This document shows, piece after piece, positions 55,128 through 63,296 of a DNA stretch of 64,000 nucleotides; positions within the stretch are counted from its first letter, which is position 1, and each line of letters opens with the position of its first letter. The translations under genes were made by a program, and so were the position numbers. Under the pieces are notes generated by a model. That model did no database searches. It worked only from the letters and a program-made list of their open reading frames with translations, and was not told where the DNA came from. Source of the stretch: Pseudoalteromonas piratica (lineage in GTDB: Bacteria; Pseudomonadota; Gammaproteobacteria; Enterobacterales; Alteromonadaceae); contig NZ_CP009888.1 in NCBI RefSeq assembly GCF_000788395.1, positions 2,810,001-2,874,000 of the forward strand, read 5' to 3'.

Positions 55128-57449
55128 TTAATCAGTTGCATCCAACACAAGATTAAGGGCTTTAAGCCCTTTTTCTATGTCTTTAACTAAGTCCACTAAC
55201 CACGCCTCTAGTTGTGCATCCTCAGCAGTCTCAGCATTATCTTCCATCTTTTTAGCAAGTTGTTGAACCTCTTTTAACGCAACAGAACCTGCTGCACCTT
55301 TTAGTTTATGTGCGACAGATTTATACTCACTGTAACTCTTCTCTTGCAGGGCCAAGTTAAGTTCCTCTGAGTAATTAGGCCAGAGCTTTTCAAATAATTG
55401 TACACCACGCTTAAACGAATCAACCCCCATTGAGTCAACAAAGTCTTCTAACGTTTCCATGTCTAATAAATGGCTATCTGCTGTTTCAAGGTTTGATTGT
55501 TTAATTGCCGTTACTTGCTCAAATTCAACTTCTTTGGTTGAGTGAGGGAAAAGTTCAGCAAGCACACTATCGAGCTTTCGCGTATTGATAGGTTTAGCTA
55601 AAGAACCTTGCATTTCAACCCCGGCCAAATCTTCTTCAGCGCGGCGCACATTTGCGGTCAATGCTACTAATGGTAAAGCATTAAACTCTTCTCTAGAGCG
55701 AACAATTCGCGCAACCTGATCACCATTGATATCAGGCAGCTGCATATCCAACAGAACTAAGTCTAGGTCATCTTCTGTTTCAATAAATGACAATGCATCT
55801 TCACCGGTTTCAGCCCAAATAACTTCATGTCCACGTTGTTCTAATAAGTTAGTGGCAATCTCAGCGTTTAGGGGAACATCTTCTACTAGTAAAATGTTTA
55901 AAGGTCGGCCATCGTAAACTTGTTGAACAGGTTGCTCTGTTAATACAAGTGGAATTTCAATATTGAAGGTACTACCCTGCCCCATAACACTATCAACATG
56001 AATATCCCCTTCCATCGCAAGTATTAGCGCCCGAGATACTGCTAAACCGATACCAGAACCCAGCGCATTACCTCCAGAAAGATCTGGCACTTTATAATAT
56101 AAGTCAAAGATGCGACCTAGCTCGTCACTCTCAATACCAATACCAGTATCGCTTACACTAATTTCTAGAAATGATTTACTGCCACGGTATACACGTTTGC
56201 AATCGAGGGTAATCGTACCTTGCTGGGTAAACTTAACCGCATTATTAATTAGGTTCCAAAGCACCTGACGTAAGCGAGTAGGATCTATTTCAACATGAAC
56301 ATCAAAAACGCCTTCTTGCATTACTTTAAATTCAAGGTCTTTTTGCTGTGCTATTAAACCACCAAAATTAAAAATATCATTTAGGAAGTCGGCCAGGTTC
56401 ACACTCTCACAGGCGATGTCTAACTGCTCTCTATCAACTTTATCGAGGTCAATAATATCATTAAAGATATTGCCCAGTGTTTCAGCACTTGAGAACACTG
56501 TGTTACACCAACTTCGCTGCTCACTCGATAACTCAGTATCAAGTAACATGCGTGTTAGCCCTACAATACCGTTTAGGGGAGTTCTTAGCTCATGGCTTAA
56601 CGTGGCAATAAACTTACCTTTGTCTTTGTAGGCAGTCTCTAAGTCCTGCTCAGCCTGTTTACGAGAGGTAATATCACGGCCGAAACCTAATAAACCGATG
56701 TATTCGTTATTAGGATTAAAAAAAGGAACTTTACGCATTTCGAACCAGCGTAAGTCATTATTTACTTTACAGCTGACATCTAAGGTAACAGAAACATGGT
56801 TTTGCTGGACTTCATTATCAGTGTTTAACACCGAAGGTGTTTGCCCTTTGCCAAAAATATCATCCGCACGGCGACCAATCAGCAACTCAGATGACAGCCC
56901 CATCACTTCTTCAAACATCTTGTTGCAGCCAGCAAAACACCCTGAATTGTCACGGTAATAAAATAAATCAGGTGACGAGTCCACAATGGAGCGAAGAAGC
57001 ACTTCTTGATCATCAAGCTCTTGTTGAGTGCGCTTTCGTTCAGCAATTTCGCGACGAAGTTCTTCAATTGCACGGCGTTTAGCTTGGAAAGCCAATTTCC
57101 TATCGTCAATTTCATTATTTAGACGACGAATATTTTCTTTTAAGCTTTGGTTTAAGAGCTTTTCTTGCTTAGTGGCGCTTTCTATATAGTTATTTGAAGT
57201 ATTGAGATGATGATTGATATCAAAAATTGAAATAATGAACAGAGGGGCTAATATGGCTGCAAACACCAACATACCAACTACTTCAAGCCAAGGGATCTTA
57301 CCTAATGAAATATAGTAATAGGTGCAGGCAACAGCTAGAGCAATTAACTGAATAAGAATAAAGATTACCGCTCCAGCCTTACCAGTGCCAAAGCGGTCTA
57401 TTAATCGGTTAAGGGCTAATACCCAAAAGCTGGTTGGTGAGCTAATCAT
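55128..57449 (-). CDS. arcB: Aerobic respiration control sensor kinase ArcB
   Basis: ArcB is the tripartite quinone-sensing kinase for ArcA. The 773-residue protein has two membrane segments (about 25-47 and 57-78), a coiled-coil linker, a PAS domain (about 150-265), HisKA with His286 in LSHELRTPLNGIVGL, HATPase, receiver with Asp568 in LVLLDMQLPDING, and Hpt with His714 in VAHKLKGAAGSVAL. All phosphorelay residues are present. In the PAS domain Cys175 aligns with redox-active Cys180 of E. coli, but the position of Cys241 is Trp235; other cysteines lie at 171 and 227. Convergent to arcA with no gap. Confidence 0.95.
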   Translation of the reverse strand: MISSPTSFWVLALNRLIDRFGTGKAGAVIFILIQLIALAVACTYYYISLGKIPWLEVVGMLVFAAILAPLFIISIFDINHHLNTSNNYIESATKQEKLLNQSLKENIRRLNNEIDDRKLAFQAKRRAIEELRREIAERKRTQQELDDQEVLLRSIVDSSPDLFYYRDNSGCFAGCNKMFEEVMGLSSELLIGRRADDIFGKGQTPSVLNTDNEVQQNHVSVTLDVSCKVNNDLRWFEMRKVPFFNPNNEYIGLLGFGRDITSRKQAEQDLETAYKDKGKFIATLSHELRTPLNGIVGLTRMLLDTELSSEQRSWCNTVFSSAETLGNIFNDIIDLDKVDREQLDIACESVNLADFLNDIFNFGGLIAQQKDLEFKVMQEGVFDVHVEIDPTRLRQVLWNLINNAVKFTQQGTITLDCKRVYRGSKSFLEISVSDTGIGIESDELGRIFDLYYKVPDLSGGNALGSGIGLAVSRALILAMEGDIHVDSVMGQGSTFNIEIPLVLTEQPVQQVYDGRPLNILLVEDVPLNAEIATNLLEQRGHEVIWAETGEDALSFIETEDDLDLVLLDMQLPDINGDQVARIVRSREEFNALPLVALTANVRRAEEDLAGVEMQGSLAKPINTRKLDSVLAELFPHSTKEVEFEQVTAIKQSNLETADSHLLDMETLEDFVDSMGVDSFKRGVQLFEKLWPNYSEELNLALQEKSYSEYKSVAHKLKGAAGSVALKEVQQLAKKMEDNAETAEDAQLEAWLVDLVKDIEKGLKALNLVLDATD

Positions 57450-57492
57450 AATACGTTAACTATAGTCCAAGTTATAACTCACCATATTAAAC

Positions 57493-59286
57493 TTACAGGT
57501 TTTGTGAAACCGTTAATTTATTAGCAACTTGTGACAGCGAGCACACCTGGAACTCACTGCCGCGAGCTTTAACAACACCCAATCGAGCGAGTGCTGAACT
57601 GTTTTGCGAAATTGCAATGCTTACCTCTTGTTCATTCACCTTATCATTACCAAGAGCTTGTTTTGCACCCGTTTTACACATCATTTCATTTAATTTATAA
57701 AAGTTATTTCGTGCAAATGCTTGCGCAGAAGTAACTTGAGGCTGCGAGCCCGTTAATTGCGTTGCGTACTTCCAGCTAGGAAACTCTACAGACACACTGC
57801 CATTGCGTAGTGAGACCGTATCACCATGGGTGAAATAATGACTTGTGAATTCACGCACACCCGCTTGATTCTTTTGTTTGGTTACATCAAACAACCACAA
57901 GCCACCAGAGCCAATCACTTCTATTTCAGAATGGGTCTCTTTGTTTAGCATCACTACAGAAGTTTTGTTATCCAAGCCAAATAATCTTGTATTTGCGCTA
58001 AATAGTGCAGCATGAATTCCACGCAACTGTTTACCTCGTTGTGACACTTGCGTGTCTATAATGCCCTCAGGTAAGAAAGGCAAAATCGCAGACTCAACCA
58101 CTGTGAATTCACGCTCACTCTCAAGTGCAATGCAATCTGCACCCAAGCTACACGCATCATTACCTGAAGCGAATGATACAGGTTCAACAGTATTAACTTC
58201 GTTCACTACACCGGTTAATATGCTTAGCGGTTTTGCATCGCTAGTCACAGCATTAACGCTACCGCCTTCAATGGCTACCAACACTTCGTTGTTTTTGTAC
58301 ATATCTAGAATTTTATTAAGCGCTGCACTTTGGCTACCCGTTGGGGTGTAAAAAGCGTGATAACTTAAAAGAGGGCTGCCATCAGCGATATAAATCGCGT
58401 CCATACGTTTAATAGTGCCAATCAAGGGTTCTGATTTTTTACATTCACTCACTTGCTGTTGAAATAAATCAGGGTAAAGAACTTCACGTCGGAAACTAGC
58501 TAAGCGTTTTACTTGAAAATCTTCCAGACTATCACAAGCCGTTTTTTCATAATCTTTTGCTGTGATCGCAGTTTGCATTGCCGCATCAAGAGGTAGCCAA
58601 GTTGCATCAAAGCCGACTTGTTCAAAAAGATTTAAGTAATAGTCAACTTTTGCATATGGGTCACGGTTAGTTCCCGTGATAACAGCAATGCGCGGTTTAC
58701 GCTTGTTACCTGCAATTTCTGAACTTAACTCAAATAACTTTTGATACGCTAAATCAGCTTCTACATTAGTATTTTGCGCAAGATTTACTTGAGTTCTAAG
58801 GCGGTTATTGCGGCCTTCGACTTGTTTTTGTTCAAGTAAATCAAATAAATTACGTTTTTCAAATTCGTATAAGCTCTGCCATACATCTCGTCCAGAAACA
58901 GTGCCTTCAAAGGTATTAACCGAAACCCCTCGTAATGCCCTAACAAACTGGCGTTCTGTTAGTTTTGCATTTTCAAACTTTGGTTTAACTGCTTTTAAAA
59001 TGTCCGCTACTTGTTTTTTCAGCTCTTCTTGTTCAGTCCATGGGTATTCAGAAACGCGCACTAACGCTTCATCAGTTATGTCAAAAATAACTTTTTGTTT
59101 CACATCATCAGAAAATGAATTCTTACCATCTTCACTGCAATAACGTTTGTTTTCACTAGAACATACTGTGAGATCATCTGATAAAAGCACTAACGTACTT
59201 GCTGAAGCAGATGTGAGTGGAGCCAAAGCAACCAAAGAGGTTGCAAGCACTGAATTAACAACATTTTTTACGTTTTTGCTAAACAT
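57493..59286 (-). CDS. Exported cyanophycinase-like (S51-fold) protein
   Basis: A 597-residue exported protein. From MFSKNVKNVV there is a signal peptide ending near SASA; in-frame codons to 59331 are possible but give a poor signal, and no start has a clear ribosome binding site. The middle has the class I glutaminase-like layout of cyanophycinase and dipeptidase E: RIAVITGTNRDP, YLNLFEQVGFDATWLPLD, MDAIYIADGSPLLSYHAFY and then VLVAIEGGSVNAVTSDA where a GTSAGA nucleophile elbow is expected. The elbow is changed (EGGSVNA), so activity is uncertain. Cysteine-rich loops and a long C-terminal region are extra. Function unknown. Confidence 0.7.
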   Translation of the reverse strand: MFSKNVKNVVNSVLATSLVALAPLTSASASTLVLLSDDLTVCSSENKRYCSEDGKNSFSDDVKQKVIFDITDEALVRVSEYPWTEQEELKKQVADILKAVKPKFENAKLTERQFVRALRGVSVNTFEGTVSGRDVWQSLYEFEKRNLFDLLEQKQVEGRNNRLRTQVNLAQNTNVEADLAYQKLFELSSEIAGNKRKPRIAVITGTNRDPYAKVDYYLNLFEQVGFDATWLPLDAAMQTAITAKDYEKTACDSLEDFQVKRLASFRREVLYPDLFQQQVSECKKSEPLIGTIKRMDAIYIADGSPLLSYHAFYTPTGSQSAALNKILDMYKNNEVLVAIEGGSVNAVTSDAKPLSILTGVVNEVNTVEPVSFASGNDACSLGADCIALESEREFTVVESAILPFLPEGIIDTQVSQRGKQLRGIHAALFSANTRLFGLDNKTSVVMLNKETHSEIEVIGSGGLWLFDVTKQKNQAGVREFTSHYFTHGDTVSLRNGSVSVEFPSWKYATQLTGSQPQVTSAQAFARNNFYKLNEMMCKTGAKQALGNDKVNEQEVSIAISQNSSALARLGVVKARGSEFQVCSLSQVANKLTVSQNL

Positions 59287-59573
59287 ATTATTTAACAGGC
59301 AAAGTCGAGGGAAGCGCATAATTAACACCATTTATTGTTATTTTATTGCGTCAATCTAGATACCGAACTGTGCATGTCGGCAATACCCAAATTCGAATGA
59401 GCACAACGGAATCTTGAAATTTTACCTAGGTTCGTCACGAGTAACAAGTATTCACGCGCTTTATCCAGTGGAATTCGACATTAATTAGAGGAAAAACCCT
59501 AAATAACCTTGGCATTAAAATTGCTTTTATTTGCTAGTTAAAGTTTGCGTCAAAGTTTTGATTTGGAGTATCT

Positions 59574-60164
59574 ATGGAACTTGTTTCGTTATTAATCCTA
59601 GTACTAGTGGTGGTTGCTGCCTTTGTAGCGTCAAAATTTACCCACTCAGGTAACCCGTATCCGTTCACACAAAAGAAATCCCTATTTACACAGGTAGAAA
59701 CTGCATTTTTGAACCTGCTAGAGAAAGCAATTGGCTCAGATTATAAAATTGTCAGTAGAGTAAAGCTCATTGATATTTTAGAGTTTCAACCAGGTACTGA
59801 TGAAAAATCTCGCCGTAGTGCGCTGGCTAAAGCACAAAATAAACAACTAGATTATGTGCTGCTTGATAAAGACAGTTTAAAAATTGTTGCAGCAATTGAT
59901 TTAGTAAATAATGCGAGTAAAAACGGCCATAAAGCCAAGAAAGACTGGTTTGTAAACGGTGCGCTAGAATCTGCGGGTATTCCGTTAATTCGCATTAAAG
60001 TTAAATCAGGCTATAAGGCGCAAGAAGTGAGACAGGCGATCTTGTTTAAATTAGGTAAACAAACCAATAACAGTAAACCAATTCGTAAATCAACGATTAA
60101 AAATACGCCTGTTCTTTCTCCATCACAAGTTAAGTCAGCCTCAACAGCACTTGCACAAATATAA
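59574..60164 (+). CDS. Membrane-anchored DUF2726 protein
   Basis: A 196-residue protein with one N-terminal membrane segment (about 3-20) and a DUF2726 domain (about 40-160). The segments FLNLLEKAIG, VSRVKLIDIL, LDYVLLDKDSLKIVAAIDL and ALESAGIPLIRI match that family, which shares a restriction-endonuclease-like fold (the D...(D/E)xD pattern here is DYVLLD, AAIDL). It is also found as an addition to helicases or topoisomerases; the role of the free form is unknown. GGAG precedes the ATG. A terminator follows. Confidence 0.82.
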   Translation: MELVSLLILVLVVVAAFVASKFTHSGNPYPFTQKKSLFTQVETAFLNLLEKAIGSDYKIVSRVKLIDILEFQPGTDEKSRRSALAKAQNKQLDYVLLDKDSLKIVAAIDLVNNASKNGHKAKKDWFVNGALESAGIPLIRIKVKSGYKAQEVRQAILFKLGKQTNNSKPIRKSTIKNTPVLSPSQVKSASTALAQI

Positions 60165-60175
60165 GTTTTCTTTTT

Positions 60176-60198
60176 AAAACCCGCATATTGCGGGTTTT
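60176..60198 (+). terminator. Terminator of the DUF2726 gene
   Basis: A perfect AAAACCCGCA / TGCGGGTTTT stem with a 3-nt loop and T-run, 12 bases after the stop. Confidence 0.85.
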
Positions 60199-60275
60199 GT
60201 TTGTCTATTAGTTGTTAACCTAGCTATAATTCCGCCATATTTCTTTTATTCGCTTTTTAAGTAGGCATAACCAAC

Positions 60276-60986
60276 ATGAAAATCGGTATTATTGGCGCAA
60301 TGGAGCCAGAAGTAGCAATTTTAAAAGCTGCTATTGAAAACACCCAAATTACAGAACGAGGTAGTTTCACCTTTTATCAAGGTCAACTTGCTGGACAAGA
60401 CGTTATTTTGGTTCAATCAGGTATTGGTAAAGTGGCATCGGCACTTGCGACAACATTAATGATTGAGCTTTTCGCACCAGATTGCATTATCAACACAGGC
60501 TCTGCTGGCGGTTTTGAACAAAGCTTGAACGTTGGTGATGTGGTAATCTCAAGCGAAGTACGCCACCATGATGTTGATGTAACTGCATTTGGTTATGAAA
60601 TGGGTCAAGTACCACAAATGCCACCAGCATTTATTGCGCATAAAACTCTAGTAGAAAGTGCTGAAAAAGCGATTGCCTCAATGTCTAAAGGCATTAAAAC
60701 CATGGTTGGCCAAATTTGTACAGGAGATTCATTTATGTGTGACCCTGTGCGTATCGATAAAACGCGTGAGCAATTTCCAAATATGCTAGCGGTGGAAATG
60801 GAAGGTGCTGCAATTGCACAGGTATGCCATCAATTAGACACACCCTTTGTCGTTATCCGCTCACTTTCAGATATTGCTGGTAAAGAATCGCCAGAATCAT
60901 TCGAGTCATATTTAGTTAAGGCTTCAGAAAACTCTTCTGAAATGGTTATTGCGCTTCTAAATAACTTAAAGCAGGTAACTCTGTAA
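60276..60986 (+). CDS. mtnN: 5'-methylthioadenosine / S-adenosylhomocysteine nucleosidase
   Basis: MtnN (Pfs) hydrolyses MTA and SAH, clearing by-products of polyamine synthesis and methylation and feeding AI-2 synthesis. The 236-residue protein starts [16 protein letters not shown] (catalytic Glu), has NTGSAGGF, and the substrate/catalytic region [14 protein letters not shown] and [13 protein letters not shown] (catalytic Asp). The next gene begins immediately after its stop. Confidence 0.96.
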   Translation: MKIGIIGAMEPEVAILKAAIENTQITERGSFTFYQGQLAGQDVILVQSGIGKVASALATTLMIELFAPDCIINTGSAGGFEQSLNVGDVVISSEVRHHDVDVTAFGYEMGQVPQMPPAFIAHKTLVESAEKAIASMSKGIKTMVGQICTGDSFMCDPVRIDKTREQFPNMLAVEMEGAAIAQVCHQLDTPFVVIRSLSDIAGKESPESFESYLVKASENSSEMVIALLNNLKQVTL

Positions 60987-61940
60987 GTGGGGTTTGAACC
61001 ACCACTTTTTTCAATCAGTGCATGGAGCACTTTGCTGCTTGCACTGATTACTTCCTTTATATTTTTACCCGCTGAATACCACCCCACTCCTCTTTTCAGA
61101 TTGTTGGTCAGCAAGTTAGCCAAGCGTATTTATGATGAAAAGTCATCGCCATACTATCAAGTATTTTCCTCTCTTTTCCTAACTACACTCATCGTATCTT
61201 GTATAACAGTATTAAGTGTTGGCGTTATTAGCTTTGCTCATTTCCCAATTGCATTTGAGTTGTTAGTGTTATTTTTATTTATCTCGAACCCTTACAACAA
61301 TCCAAAGTTGAAAAGAGCGACTTGGCTGTTAGCGCAAAATCAAAAACCGGTTGTACGCGATATTTTAAGCCTATGCTTACGCCGAGATACGGCTAACTTA
61401 TCAGAAACAGGTATAATAAAAGCGGTCATTGAATATCAAAGCTTGACCTTTGTACGTCAATTCTTTGTTCCATTGCTGTTTTATTATGGCTTTGGGTTTA
61501 TGGTTACATTGGTATATTGCTTAATAACAACTTGCGCCAATGCTTATTCAAAAGCGACACCTCTGGATAGTAAGTTTTGTCTTGCTAGCCGCAAAATTGT
61601 CGACACACTTGAATATATTCCATTACGTTTATTTTGTTTGCCACTTCTATTAAAACCAAATACGCAAAGCTTTAAATATCTCTCGTTGTATGTGCGAAAT
61701 GGCTATAACAAGAATTCATGTTTTTTGCTTTCATGCCTTGCTGGATATATTGACAAGCAACTAGGCGGCCCAGCTTATTATCAAGGTATTCGATACAGCA
61801 AAACACGTATTGGATCAAAGCAATTACCAAAACAAGATGCCATTAAAAGTGCTAAAAACGCACTTGTTTTTGCTAGCCTCTTTTGGCTTTTTATTATTTT
61901 ACTACTGGAAGTTATTTATGCGGCTACCAACCATTTTTAA
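60987..61940 (+). CDS. cbiB: CbiB/CobD-family cobalamin salvage protein
   Basis: A 317-residue membrane protein matching CbiB (adenosylcobinamide-phosphate synthase), which attaches the aminopropanol arm to cobyric acid. It has about five hydrophobic segments, the N-terminal PAEYHPTPLFRLLVSKLAKRIYD, the mid-protein DILSLCLRRDTANLSE with its following IIKAVIE, and GGPAYYQGIRYSKTRIG near the end. The best start is GTG immediately after the mtnN TAA, so translation is coupled. The btuF gene overlaps its end by 23 bases. Full cobalamin synthesis genes are not in this window; the family member may serve salvage only. Confidence 0.82.
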   Translation: MGFEPPLFSISAWSTLLLALITSFIFLPAEYHPTPLFRLLVSKLAKRIYDEKSSPYYQVFSSLFLTTLIVSCITVLSVGVISFAHFPIAFELLVLFLFISNPYNNPKLKRATWLLAQNQKPVVRDILSLCLRRDTANLSETGIIKAVIEYQSLTFVRQFFVPLLFYYGFGFMVTLVYCLITTCANAYSKATPLDSKFCLASRKIVDTLEYIPLRLFCLPLLLKPNTQSFKYLSLYVRNGYNKNSCFLLSCLAGYIDKQLGGPAYYQGIRYSKTRIGSKQLPKQDAIKSAKNALVFASLFWLFIILLLEVIYAATNHF

Positions 61941-62742
61941 CTTGGTGACTTTTAGCCTTCTTTTTTTAAGTTGCTCTCTTACTGCATCACCGAAACGAAT
62001 TGCAACCCTTGCACCTCACTTAACCGAATGGACTTATTCACTCGGCAATGGCGAACAAATAATTGCTGTTAGTAGCTATAGTGATTACCCGGAAGATGCC
62101 AAAAGGCATCCGATTATTGCTGATGCTAATGGCATAAACTTAACTAAGTTGGTTGAGCTAAAGCCTGACCTTGTCTTAGTTTGGCGCTCAAATGCCAAAC
62201 TTGGGCAAATAGAAAAAATGAGGCAATTAGGGCTCAATGTGTTCGTATCTGATCCACACACACTGGAAGATATCGAAAAAGAAGTGTTAGCACTTGGCGA
62301 AGAGCTAGCTCAACAAGTTGCTGCAAAAAACTACACTAAGAAATTTAAAAGCGATATTCAAGCATTAAAAGAACGTTACCAAAAAACATCCCCTTCAAGT
62401 GCATTTTTTCAACTTTGGCACACACCTATAATGACCGCCAACAAACATACTTTAGTTAACCAAATTTTCGAGATGTGTGGGCTCAAAAACGTATTTTCAT
62501 CAAGCAAGGTAAATTACCCTACAGTGAATAAAGAACAAGTATTGCTTAAACAACCTGAATTCATTGTGATTTCAGAAATGGATAACGACAATGTTCAGTC
62601 ATCCATTTGGCATGGCATGAACACCATACCTGCGGTAAAGAAAAAACAAATAATAAAATTAAATCCAGACCATTTACATCGCTACACTAACCGAGTGCTG
62701 ATTGCAGCTAATGAACTTTGTCACAAGGTAAGTGCTTTTTAA
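61918..62742 (+). CDS. btuF: Vitamin B12-binding periplasmic protein BtuF
   Basis: BtuF delivers cobalamin to the BtuCD ABC importer. From the MRLPTIFNL start (GGAAG upstream) there is a signal peptide of about 22 residues. The two-lobed class III binding protein follows: RIATLAPHLTEWTYSLGNGEQIIAVS, LVELKPDLVLVWRSNAKLGQ, DPHTLEDIEKEVLALG and NPDHLHRYTNRVLIAANELC. The total is 274 residues, the usual length. The longer frame to 61810 lies inside cbiB and lacks a signal peptide. BtuC and BtuD are not in the window. Confidence 0.92.
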   Translation: MRLPTIFNLVTFSLLFLSCSLTASPKRIATLAPHLTEWTYSLGNGEQIIAVSSYSDYPEDAKRHPIIADANGINLTKLVELKPDLVLVWRSNAKLGQIEKMRQLGLNVFVSDPHTLEDIEKEVLALGEELAQQVAAKNYTKKFKSDIQALKERYQKTSPSSAFFQLWHTPIMTANKHTLVNQIFEMCGLKNVFSSSKVNYPTVNKEQVLLKQPEFIVISEMDNDNVQSSIWHGMNTIPAVKKKQIIKLNPDHLHRYTNRVLIAANELCHKVSAF

Positions 62743-62759
62743 TAGTAACGTTTGTGGGT

Positions 62760-63266
62760 TTAAAATAAACCCTCAATTTCAAGTAACCGTTTTTTCGCGC
62801 CCAGTCCACCTGCATAGCCTGTCAATGTTCCATTACTGCCAATAATACGATGGCATGGGACAATAATTGATATTGCATTGGCGCCATTGGCATTTGCTAC
62901 CGCGCGAACCGCACTTGGCATATTGAGTGACTCTGCTAGTTGACCATAGCTTTGTGTTTTACCAAAAGGAATGTTCTGTAATGCCTGCCAAACTTTTTGC
63001 TGAAAGTCAGTACCCACAAACTTCAGCGGAATTGAAAACAGAGTAAGCTCTTTAGCAAAGTAAGCGTCTAGTTGACTTATTACTTGCTTATTAAATGCAC
63101 TGTCTGAACGGGTATACTCGGCATTTAGCCCTTTGCAAAGGCGACTATCTACTCGAGCCCTTGCTTTTCGATCATACCAATCACATAAGCACAATTTTTC
63201 ATCAAAAGACCCTATCAGTATTTCACCAACCGGGCTTTTGTATTCTGTTATATTTATTTTTGACAT
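62760..63266 (-). CDS. ogt: Methylated-DNA--protein-cysteine methyltransferase
   Basis: Ogt repairs O6-alkylguanine by transferring the alkyl group to its own cysteine. The 168-residue protein has the C-terminal active site IIVPCHRIIGSNGTLTGYAGG and the helix-turn-helix region FGKTQSYGQLAESLNMPSAVRAVANANGAN. The start codon lies only seven bases after the hairpin that terminates tyrS, with no ribosome binding site visible, so expression may depend on read-through or a leaderless transcript. Confidence 0.92.
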   Translation of the reverse strand: MSKINITEYKSPVGEILIGSFDEKLCLCDWYDRKARARVDSRLCKGLNAEYTRSDSAFNKQVISQLDAYFAKELTLFSIPLKFVGTDFQQKVWQALQNIPFGKTQSYGQLAESLNMPSAVRAVANANGANAISIIVPCHRIIGSNGTLTGYAGGLGAKKRLLEIEGLF

Positions 63267-63273
63267 ACAAAAA

Positions 63274-63291
63274 AGCCCACATTTGTGGGCT
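63274..63291 (-). terminator. Terminator of tyrS, in the ogt leader
   Basis: AGCCCACA / TGTGGGCT, effectively with a short loop, followed by TTTTTTG on the minus strand. It lies 6 bases after the tyrS stop and 8 bases before the ogt ATG. Confidence 0.8.
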
Positions 63292-63296
63292 CCTTT

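Noticed and set aside
54414..57449. TorR/TorS-type or unnamed two-component pair
   Set aside because: Sequence of the regulator is near-identical in key blocks to ArcA, and the kinase has the ArcB order with a short periplasmic part, PAS, receiver and Hpt.
60199..60275. Cobalamin riboswitch for the mtnN-cbiB-btuF operon
   Set aside because: The leader is only about 75 bases long and shows no B12-box-like sequence.
61810..61917. Longer start for btuF inside cbiB
   Set aside because: The extension lacks a signal peptide and a ribosome binding site; the ATG at 61918 has both.
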